A program made the position numbers and the translations under genes. 64,000 nt of DNA from Thozetella sp. PMI_491 (Eukaryota; Ascomycota; Sordariomycetes; Chaetosphaeriales; Chaetosphaeriaceae), in assembly GCA_021432635.1 (NCBI GenBank), contig MU270106.1:128087-192086 (forward strand). The letters run 5' to 3'. The notes beneath the pieces were generated by a model. It worked only from the letters and a program-made list of their open reading frames with translations. It was not told the origin of the DNA and did not search any database. How positions within the stretch are numbered: the first letter of the stretch is position 1; every line of letters starts with the position of its first letter. Positions 45,184 to 53,910 of this stretch are shown piece after piece.

Positions 45184-46319
45184 ATGACGGACATAGAACT
45201 TATGAAAATCCCAGGGTACACCAACCCTGAGCTCGCCGAGGTAGGACTTCGCTTGCAGGATGTTCATGTAGTCAGCTCCTGGAGATCAGTGGCTAACACA
45301 TATGCAGATACTTGCTCAAGGCGGTCCTGTGGGATCTCTAGACGAGACCACCGACATTCACGCGCTTCGAGAGACGTTGCGGAAAAGGAAGTTGGAACTC
45401 ACCGCGTCTGCCGGTCCATCCGACTCGTCCATAACCGAGACTGACCACCAAATTAAAACTCGAGATGGGTCTGAGATCACTGTACGGGTTTACAAGGGCC
45501 CAGAGAGCGCCAATGGACCGGTGATGATGATGTTCCACGGAGGAGGATGGGTGCTCGGTGGCCTGGACAACGAGGCTCTCTTGTGCCGGAAGTTCTGCAC
45601 AGAGCTAGGGGGGGTCTCTGTGAATGTCGACTACCGCCTCGCGCCGGAATTCAAGTTCCCTACGGCGGTCTATGACTGCTATGACGCGGTAAAATGGACA
45701 GCTGCGAACGCCAGCATCCACGGCGGTGATCTGAGCAAGGGATTCATCGTCGGCGGCGTGTCAGCCGGGGCAAACCTGGCATGCAGCTCGGCGCACCTGG
45801 CGAGGGACGAGAACCTATCGCCCAAGATCACCGGAGCATACCTCAGTATCCCCAGCGTGCTGGCCCCGCAGGCGGTGCCGGCGAAGTGGAAGGACAGCTA
45901 CCTCAGCCGTGAGGAGAACAAGAACGCACTTGTCTTGAACGAGGGCGCCATCGCTCTCTTCCGTCGTAAGCATAAGCGCATTCCCTGGCATCTTTACGGC
46001 GTTACTAACAGACAGCTTTCCCTGTGTAGGCCTCTACGAAGATGATCCGACCTCCCACCTCATGTCGGTCGTCAACTGGCCTTCCGGCCACGAGAACACA
46101 GCGCCGACGTACTTTCAGGTGTGCGGCATGGACCCGCTCCGCGACGAAGGCTTAATCTACGAGAAAATACTACGGGAGGAGGCCAAGGTGCCGACCAAGA
46201 TGGACCTATACCCAGGACTTCCGCATGGCTTCTGGTCATGGTGGCCCAAGGCGGGATTCACTCAAAAGCAGCAGTCAGACTCCATCCAAGGGCTCCGCTG
46301 GCTGCTGGATCAGCATTAG
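45184..46319 (+). CDS. HSL-family alpha/beta hydrolase (esterase)
   Basis: Three exons: 45184-45240, 45308-45965 and 46030-46319; 334 residues. The oxyanion motif is HGGG from His96 (FHGGGWVLGG), the nucleophile elbow is GVSAGAN with Ser171, and the likely acid and base are Asp273 (CGMDPLRDEG) and His304 (LPHGFW), so the triad is complete. This is the hormone-sensitive-lipase type of serine esterase, without a signal peptide, so intracellular. It could hydrolyse the ester made by the Baeyer-Villiger enzyme of the same cluster, releasing a phenol or hydroquinone and an acid. The first exon codes only 19 residues (MTDIELMKIPGYTNPELAE). Confidence 0.9.
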
Positions 46320-46945
46320 CTACCATAGACATTCCCAATGAACATACCGATTTGTGATCTGCTGATTACAAGGCACGTGGCGCGTCAGATCAGCCCAAAG
46401 CCGCTTCATTCCCGCTTCCGGCCCAGGGGAGCGCACGAGGCCTGCTAATGCGCGCTCAGAGGTGGTAGGCCCGGCATATGTCCAGCCCTTGTCCGACCAC
46501 CACTTCAAGGCCCCAGGAGCTGCTCCATCGGATGCTGCCTGCCGCACGTTCGACCACTCGCATGCTTGCGCTGGCACCCCTACCAAGCCTGCCCGTCCAC
46601 GCTAAAGGAGGCGAGTGCGGGGAGAGAGGGGCTACGCGACAGGCGACGAAGTGCGACGCGAGAGACGAGCAGCCCTTCTCCACAACCCCAAATTTCCGTC
46701 GCTAGGCCCGGGATCAACACAGTAGCTACCCCAGAATCAACAGGGGTTGGACGCATTGCCAGATACGGAATGCCCTCTGCCCACTAGGGCGTACCCACCG
46801 GCAGGCCGATGGCTCTCGCCATGGGCAAGGCATCGCTGCATCGGCGGCCAGCTACCAAAAGCCTAAATCCTAGTGGTCGCGCCCGGATGCTAGACGCGCG
46901 CGCAGGTCGAATTTCCTGCTTTCACTGTCGGTTGCGTGGGACAGC
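46320..46945. other. Upstream region of the acyl-CoA ligase gene
   Basis: About 625 bp between two plus-strand genes. GC-rich and without convincing coding frames. Confidence 0.45.
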
Positions 46946-48954
46946 ATGGCCACCGCAACACTGCCACCCTCGAAGCAGCGGCTCTCCATCATCAGCGGCC
47001 CAGCGAGCCCGCCGCTGCTGGATTGGACCTTTAACGATCTACTGCGGAACCAGTGCGAGCAGAACCCGGACAATGTCGCCGTGGTCTCCCAGCACCAGGA
47101 TGAGTCAATAACCTACCGGGAGCTGGATCGCCGCAGTGAGCAGCTGGCGGCTGGCTTGCACGGTTTAGGCGTCAGGAGAGGTGATAGGGTGGGTGTTTTG
47201 CTGGGAAACCGGTCAGAATATGCCGTCGTAAGCCTAACCAACAACTGCTTTGATTTCCGCAGGACGGAGCTGACACGGCTAGCTAGATCATGTTTGCCTG
47301 CTCCAAGCTTGGGGCCTACTTCACCTTGTTTAACTATGCTTATACGCCCTCCGAGCTCGCGAACGCGCTGAAGGCAACAACACCCAAGGTTCTGCTCGCG
47401 ACATGGACAACATGCAGATTGGACTACACAGCAATCTTAGAGACGGTGCATGCTTCTATTACGCAGCTCGAGCAAGTCATTCTTTTGGAAGATACCTCGC
47501 GGCCGGGGAAAGTTCGAGTGCCTTCGACCGGTTTCAAGAGCTACGCAGATGTCATGGTGCAGGGGTCACAGTCCCGAGTAAATCTGAGGGACATGGAGAA
47601 GGCGGTCAAGGATGCAGACATTCTCAATCTCCAGTTCACCTCCGGGAGCACGGGGCTTCCCAAGGCGGCGGCCCTGACGCACCACGGCATGCTGAACAGC
47701 GCGAGGTACATCGGATTGCAGATGAAGATTGCCGCACGCGACAGTATCAATATACCCGTGCCCTTGTTTCATGCATTTGGTTTAGTGATTGGTACGTGCT
47801 TCTCGCTCTCATTGAGTGTAGTCTCTCCTTTACTGTGCTCAGGCTAACTAAACAGGTCTTTGCACCGCTATGATGTATGGGGCCTCGATTGTTCTTCCCT
47901 CGGAATACTTCGATCCTGGAGAGACTCTCCGCGCCTTGGAGAGATACAAATGTACCGGCCTTTACGGAGTGACGACCATGTTCGTGGACATGCTTTCGCA
48001 TCCCGAGTTCGAAAAGACACAGAGGACATCTCTCCGGTGTGGCACCTACCTTCCTCTTAAAAGCTTCTTCTCTGTCATTTCAAAACTAAATAAATTTTAG
48101 GTTCGGTTTAATGGCCGGCTCTGCAATGCCCGAAGGACTTTTAACACGAGTCATCAACTACTTCCCAATCCCTGACGTCTACACCAACTGGGGGATGACG
48201 GAGCTCTCATCAATAGCAACCATGACCACGGCGGCCGATCCGGTGGAAAAGAAGCTCAAATCAGCCGGCAGATTGCTGCCTAACTTCATCGGCAAGATTG
48301 TGGACCCCGAGACAGCGCAGACACTTCCATACGGACAGAGGGGCGAGATTGTCGTCAGCGGCTTCGGAGTCATGCACTCGTACTACGGCCAGCCCGACCG
48401 CACCGCCCAGGCCATCCACGAGCACAAGGGTGACGCCGGCCGGCGGTGGATGCACACGGGTGACGAGGGCTACCTCGATAAGGACGGCTACTTCGTCATC
48501 ACGGGCCGCATCAAAGATCTTATCATCCGTGGCGGAGAGAACATCTCGCCCAACGAGATCGAAGGCCGCCTGTTCCAGCACCCAGCGATCAAGCAATGCT
48601 CCGTGTTCGGCGTCCCGAGTGCTAGGTACGGCGAGGAGGTGGCGGCTATCTTGGAGCTCAATGAAGGCGCTACACAGCGCCCGCCGGACAGCGAGATCAA
48701 GACATGGGTTCGCAAGGAGCTGAGCAGGTTCAAGTCTCCCGTGTATATATGGTGGCTCGGCGACGAGGCTGCCGGTGTCCCGAGTGAGTGGCCCAAGACG
48801 GCGAATGGGAAGCTCCGGAAGGGCGACATCCGAAAGATCGGGGAAGGTAAGACCACGCCAGTCTCACGAAACATTCTCCATGTGCTGACATTTGGTGGCA
48901 GACCTACTGAAGAGAGGTATGGTGGCGCAGCCAGAAATCCGGGCCTCGCTCTAG
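46946..48954 (+). CDS. AMP-forming acyl-CoA ligase (ANL superfamily)
   Basis: Five exons: 46946-47227, 47287-47791, 47856-48036, 48101-48846 and 48902-48954; 588 residues. The AMP-binding motif is FTSGSTGLPKAAALTH (from residue 211), followed by FHAFG, YTNWGMTE (adenine pocket), HTGDEGYLDKDGYF and GRIKDLIIRGGENISPNEIE (hinge and C-terminal domain), and the catalytic Lys560 in KTANGKLRK. Such enzymes make acyl-AMP and then acyl-CoA. Candidates in this setting are a 3-oxoadipate-type acid, the acid released by the esterase, or a phenylpropanoid side chain. The chain ends ASL, which resembles a peroxisomal signal only weakly. A 20-residue insertion-like stretch (WLGDEAAGVPSEWP) precedes the catalytic Lys. 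Confidence 0.9.
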
Positions 48955-49248
48955 GAAAGTCAACGCGCCATGGAGGCCGTGCCAGATGGAGTGGGTGCAT
49001 ACGGGTATACTACACAACATACGGCACTGGCATACCATTACAAGTAGCAATTGCACAATATTGTACACACATAATAGCGAGTGTTCAAGCTTAGCTCGTG
49101 ATACTCAAGAATATGTGATATGTTCTTGGTGGCATTCTCTGGCCTGAACAGGCTGTCAACTGCTTGTATTCAGTAGCCATAGATCTCAGTGCTTGTTTTG
49201 AAGGCTCTTCACTACATACATCTCGGTCGGAAAAGACTATGTCTTGGA

Positions 49249-50594
49249 CTAAGCTGAAACGCTATCTACCCTCTGGACAATCATTGCGCTCGCCGCACCA
49301 CCACCATTACAGAGACCCACAACGCCATACTCGCCCACCTTGAGCTGATGGACGAGCGTTGTCAGGATGCGGGAGCCGGAGCTTCCCAGTGCATGACCCA
49401 AAGCGATCGCCCCGCCTAGCACGTTCATCTTGGTCGTGCCCTCCAGCCCCAACAGCTTCTCGGTCACCCTAATGACGGCGGCAAAGGCCTCGTTGACCTC
49501 CCATAACGCGATATCATCCTTCTTCAGGTTCGCGCGCTGCAGCGCAATCTGGATAGCCTTGCCCGGGGCGATGGAAAAGTCGATGGGATCCACCGCGGCG
49601 TCGGCGTAGGACACGATTCTGGATAGCACGCGAGAGCCCTTGCCGTACTTGGCGGCCAGGTCGGCCGAGACGAGCACCAGCGCGCTAGCACCGTCGTTCA
49701 TGGAGCTGGCATTGGCGGCCGTGACGGTACCCGAGCCGTCCTTCACGAAAGCCGGCTTCAGCGTCGGCAGCTTGGCCTCGTCCAGGTTCTTGTAGCCCTC
49801 ATCCTCCCGCACGACAATCGTGCCCTTCTTTCCCGGGACCGAGACAGGTGTGATCTCGTCGTCGAATCGGCGCGCCGCCCACGCCTTCTGGGCGCGCTTG
49901 AAGCTGCGGACGGCATAGGCATCCTGGTCCTGCCGCGTGATGTTGAATTGCTTGGCTGAGTGCTCCGCGCAGTTTCCCATGTGGAACTGGTTGTAGACAT
50001 CCCATAGGCCGTCCTTGATGAGGCCATCCTCCATATTGATCTGACCGAAATTGGGGTTCTGACCCGCCCGCGGGATGTAATATGGAACCCGCGACATGCT
50101 TTCCATGCCGCCTGCGATCTCGGCGTCGGACAGACCGAGGGCGATGTTCTGTGAGGCGAAGATGACCGCTTTCAGCCCCGACGCGCACACCTTGTTTACG
50201 GTGACGGCCTCGATGCTCGTGGGCAGGCCGGCGAAGATCATGGCCTGCCTGGCAGGGGCTTGGCCTTCGCTTGCCTGCAGGACATTGCCCATGTACACAT
50301 CCCGGATGTGTTCTATCGGGATGTTTGACTTGGACAGAGCGGCCTTGATGGCTGTGGCACCTAACTGAGGGGCGGGTATGGATTTGAAGGTGCCATTAAA
50401 CTAGACCATGTAAGCGAACCGTCCAGTTTGTGCTTCATAATAGGAATAGGAATCAGAGTGCTGACTTTAGCTGTTGGCGTCCGCGCCGCAGAAATGATGT
50501 AAACCTCCCTCCCCCGCCGCCATGAGTCTGTTGCAGGTGATAGATGGCCACCAACTTGTGCAAGGCGGGCTCCGGCTGTCTGGTGGTCACCCAT
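49249..50594 (-). CDS. Thiolase (acetyl-CoA acetyltransferase family)
   Basis: Two exons: 50594-50466 and 50400-49249; 426 residues. Thiolase marks are [10 protein letters not shown] near the N-terminus, the nucleophile Cys115 in [14 protein letters not shown], His379 in [11 protein letters not shown] and Cys407 in [10 protein letters not shown]. All catalytic residues are present, but the His motif is GHA instead of the usual GHP. About 25-30 residues precede the conserved start ([16 protein letters not shown]), which could be a targeting sequence or a wrong start; I used the only in-frame ATG. In the cluster it could cleave 3-oxoadipyl-CoA to succinyl-CoA and acetyl-CoA, or shorten a CoA-activated side chain. 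Its 3' end faces that of the ligase, about 290 bp away. Confidence 0.88.
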
Positions 50595-50906
50595 TGTTCT
50601 GATAATATTATGTGTCCTCGTGATGCCGTGGTGTAGTAGCGCTGCAGCTGGTCAGAGGTGGGAGATACGCTTCTACCAAAGTTGATAAGACAAATTCGCA
50701 GCAAATAGTCCGCCCCCTGTATAATACAATCTAGGTAAATTTCTCGCAACAGGCCGCGTTGCACCCCTTGCTACTGGGATGAAGGCGGTCTTGGCGAGAC
50801 CGGCTGCTTGCATAGCGCGGGGACCCCGCATTAGCGAACCTGGAGACCCCATAATCCGTCGTCTCCGTCGCTTGTCGGCTACTGGTACTCCGAAGTGGCC
50901 CACGCT

Positions 50907-50940
<34 letters not shown>

Positions 50941-51135
50941 AGTGTTAATCGACCGCCCGAGCCTCCCGATGCTCGGATCTGGCTTCAGATAGCCATGAAC
51001 ACATGGTCGAGGCCATAATCTTGGCAACCTAGCCGCAGACATGCGACCCAACACGGATGGTGTAGGCGTTGTAGAATCTTGGCGCGAATTAGGCTCGAAA
51101 CATGTCATTACTGAAGCCTGCAGTCTTACAAACTT
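50595..51135. other. Region between thiolase and SDR relic
   Basis: About 540 bp, including the thiolase promoter, a palindromic CGG-N11-CCG arrangement (50876-50892) and a 33-base poly-C run. No gene recognised. Confidence 0.45.
50908..50940. repeat. Poly-C run, 33 bases
   Basis: An uninterrupted homopolymer, the longest in the window. It stands between the thiolase promoter and a truncated SDR relic. The exact length cannot be trusted, and a misjoin at this point should be considered. Confidence 0.9.
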
Positions 51136-51489
51136 TCATGTACCAGGGACTACATCTGGGCATTGGCCATTCAAGGAGACCGGCATAGTCATGGTGAATT
51201 TTGGGCCCCTACGTCTTTGTTTGGGGTCAGGCTTCAAGGTGGTATCGAGCGGGAAGATCACGATGCTCGGCGGGCTCTTCAGGGCAGACTTGACAGTCTC
51301 AAAGACGGAGGGGATGGAGGCAGGGTCCGAGATATCGGTCTTGATAGACAGATATCCCTCCGGGGTCGTGCCAGGCGTGGCAGACCGAGAGATCACCGCA
51401 ACTGAATATCCAGAGCTGGCCAACTTGGCGGCCACCGAAGTGCCGACGCGGGCACCGTAGCCGAGGATGAGAGCAATCTTGGAACTCAT
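51136..51489 (-). pseudogene. Truncated short-chain dehydrogenase/reductase
   Basis: The N-terminal half of an SDR: SKIALILGYGARVGTSVAAK (cofactor loop GxGxxxG), strand 2 SYSVAVISR-like sequence, and TDISDPASIPSVF, then SIVIFP where NAA should follow. About 80 residues match and the rest of the fold (NAG motif, Ser-Tyr-Lys triad) is missing; the frame then runs into unrelated residues and a stop. I looked downstream on the same strand and saw no continuing exon before the poly-C run. This looks like a gene cut short by rearrangement, perhaps once part of the cluster. An unseen intron leading past the run is the alternative. Confidence 0.65.
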
Positions 51490-51837
51490 TGCGGTTTAAT
51501 TTTCGAGGCTCGTGTTCTTGCGAGTTAATGCTGATGGTTTGTAGAGGAGGACTTGCAGGCTTCTCAACGCCGTTGTCTAGGCCTTCTATAGATCTTTGCA
51601 CATTCCCAAGTATGCGATCCTCTCCCACATATGGGGCAGCGACACCAAAGAGGTCATCTAGCAAAAGCTCAATGATAGCACCGGCCAGATATACTCTCCA
51701 TTGGCGGTTGCACTGTATTTTGATGATATCTCCTTCCACAAGCTTCTCCATTTCCAAGACCCATTCCAGTGACTGGGGAGATGTAAAGATATAATCTAGC
51801 TTGTGAAAATAGATCGCGAAAGCCTCTGGAACCTCGG

Positions 51838-52035
51838 AGCTCTAGGCTCCGCGGAACATCTTCCGTGGGCCCTGAGAATCATGTGAGATCTATCTGGGAG
51901 CCCTCAGGAGCTAGGAGCCCTGGGCTCCGCGGAGCATTTTCCGGAGACCCTAAGCATGTGATATCTCTTGGGACCCCCCAGGACCTAGGAGCCCTAGGCT
52001 CTGCGGAGCATTTTCCGCGGACCCCCAATATCATG
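51838..52035. repeat. Minisatellite, three copies of a ~76-bp unit
   Basis: Copies begin at about 51844, 51922 and 51996 (spacings 78 and 74). Each contains a core like AGGCTCCGCGGAGCATTTTC followed by a GACCC piece, an ATGTGAGATCT-like piece and GGAGC. The core CTCCGCGGAG is itself palindromic. Copies are diverged by several bases each. Confidence 0.8.
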
Positions 52036-52040
52036 CGAGA

Positions 52041-52342
52041 TCTCTCCGTACGTGGGCGCTAGGTCAACTACGGCTCGTTGACGTCCAGGTCGGCGCGCAG
52101 TTCTCCGAGATCATCTCGGTCTGCGACAAGTTTGCATTGGAGGCGCTGCCGGGGCTACAGACAGAAAATGCGAAGAAGCAGAACGAGTTTTTGGTCGATC
52201 AGATTGCCCGCCTGCAGCAGATGAAGGCCGAGCTGAATTCTATCGAGACAGGCGCCTCAGTCCCTGATCCACCGATACTATTCAAGGCGGCGTTGCCACA
52301 GATTCTTGATAGTAGAACGCCTGCGTCTCATTTGTGCTTGTG
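52041..52342 (+). other. Orphan open frame, probable gene relic
   Basis: A frame open from the end of the minisatellite reads DVQVGAQFSEIISVCDKFA, then LPGLQTENAKKQNEFLVDQI and ends SRTPASHLCL. The charged helical pattern looks protein-like. There is no good start except an internal ATG at 52137 and no family match known to me. I treat it as a fragment of a lost gene rather than a gene. Confidence 0.3.
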
Positions 52343-52377
52343 AGAAAGAAATCACAACTACATAACCCCGCGAATTC

Positions 52378-53910
52378 TTAAATTCCTAGTCCTGTGGCAA
52401 CTACTTCATTGCAGCGGTCTAAAAAGCTCACCACCGTCTCTTGATCGTGCCAGGCCTCATTGTACGCAGCGCTTAGACAAAGCTCTCCCCTGTAAGTGCC
52501 CAGGAATAGGCCGAGACCATTACCAAGCTCCTCGCCGGTTACCCAGGGGTCGTACGCCTGGATGGAAGTGCGATCTGGCTTGATGAGGTTGTCGACGAGA
52601 CCCATGCTGGAAATAGAAGCCGACGGGTCCTCGGCAGGAGGCGGCACAGGGCGCGTGGTAGGGTCCACACCTGGCTCAGGCAAAGGCAGCGGACGTTCAC
52701 CCCAGATGAAAGGTGCCAATTGGGGATGCTCAACATCGTTCCGCACCTCCTCGTAGAAACTGACCATCACTTCCAGGATTCGCAGAAACTCCGCTTTGCG
52801 CTCCGGAAGGTCAATGGTCACCCCAGCCGCGGGCAGTGCCATCTCTACGACCAGCGCCTGGCCGGAGACTGAGTGGTAGACTGCAGCGGCGTGCTTTGCC
52901 GTATTGTAGGGTTCAACACAACTCTGACGTTCGTTGCGCAAGATGTATCGAACATATTCGGCTGGCATCGTCTCGGCCCCGCGCTCCTGGAGGTCGCGGA
53001 GAACGATCGCGATCGCAGCATGGTAAGCATGGGTAACTGTGGCGTTGCGCTCCTTGCAAGTAGCTATCAATGCCGCCGTCTGGTCCCTGGAGAGCGTGAC
53101 AGCTTCTCGCTGATGTTGGCCGGGGCGCGTGCTACCGCGCTTATACGGCAAAGTGAGTATTCTGACGCCGGGCTTCTCCTTCGCGGCAGCCGCCTTCTGC
53201 ACAGTCATCTCAGCTAGCCGCTTCTTCTGAGTCTCGGAGAGTTGTGGCGGGACGTTTGCGGCAATGCGATACGAAGGGCTCAGGTTTTTCACCTCAGAGC
53301 CATCCAGCAACGGCCCGCGGTACATGTCGCCGTCCACGTTGGCCTGATCAACCAACCTAGACAAGTTATCAAACAGAAGCAGCGTCCCTATCCCATCCAT
53401 TATATCATGAGGGGACCGGATAACCAAATCTCTTCGCACCTCGGCGGGACCAGATGCAGGACTCAGCACAAACAAGGTAGGGAGGTCCGGGAATGGCGGG
53501 TCGCTGTTAGCCCACTGGGCTCCTGTCTGGCCGGTGCGTATGTGCACAAGAGTATTATTGAGCCATGTGTTCTGCTCGGCGTCGGTTCTGCAGACGTTGT
53601 AGACCTTTCGTAGCTTGTTGTCATCGGAGTTCTGAATGACCTGTGCCGCCACCGTCGGGCATTCGTAACGTAGGGAGAGCCACGCCTGCTTCAAAGCGTT
53701 GTCCAGTCGGTGGTTTGCTTGTTCTTGAGTTTGTCCCTCGGGTATCGCGGCGGTGATGGTCATGTGGCCAGTAATGAAGAAGCCCTGGCGACCGCTTCCG
53801 GAAAATAATCTGGCAAAGGCGAAATAGAAGTGCTCAATCTCGTCCACAGAGCGCCCCCACACGCCTGGCGATGTCTCTCGCCAGATCAGGTCGTCGTAGC
53901 TCGTCGTCAT
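52378..53910 (-). CDS. HxxxD acyltransferase (condensation/Tri3-like superfamily)
   Basis: A single exon of 510 residues from the ATG at 53910. The catalytic motif is SPHDIMDGIGTLLLF with His168 and Asp172 (HxxxD followed by G), as in fungal acetyltransferases of the trichothecene Tri3 type and NRPS condensation domains. The C-terminal motif expected around DFxWG is not clear; GNGLGLFLGTYRGELCLS takes that place. No signal peptide. It would transfer an acyl group from CoA to an alcohol or amine. It lies in a decayed stretch next to the catabolic cluster, with intact reading frame, so it may be a remnant of another pathway or a detoxifying member. No intron is needed. Confidence 0.78.
   Translation of the reverse strand: MTTSYDDLIWRETSPGVWGRSVDEIEHFYFAFARLFSGSGRQGFFITGHMTITAAIPEGQTQEQANHRLDNALKQAWLSLRYECPTVAAQVIQNSDDNKLRKVYNVCRTDAEQNTWLNNTLVHIRTGQTGAQWANSDPPFPDLPTLFVLSPASGPAEVRRDLVIRSPHDIMDGIGTLLLFDNLSRLVDQANVDGDMYRGPLLDGSEVKNLSPSYRIAANVPPQLSETQKKRLAEMTVQKAAAAKEKPGVRILTLPYKRGSTRPGQHQREAVTLSRDQTAALIATCKERNATVTHAYHAAIAIVLRDLQERGAETMPAEYVRYILRNERQSCVEPYNTAKHAAAVYHSVSGQALVVEMALPAAGVTIDLPERKAEFLRILEVMVSFYEEVRNDVEHPQLAPFIWGERPLPLPEPGVDPTTRPVPPPAEDPSASISSMGLVDNLIKPDRTSIQAYDPWVTGEELGNGLGLFLGTYRGELCLSAAYNEAWHDQETVVSFLDRCNEVVATGLGI

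Noticed and set aside
50908-50940. Poly-C run as a telomere or origin element
   Set aside because: It is a simple homopolymer without TTAGGG units, with ordinary genes on both sides.
51838-52035. Minisatellite as a CRISPR array or transposon end
   Set aside because: Three diverged direct copies without spacers, in a eukaryotic context, and no terminal inverted repeats or target-site duplication seen.
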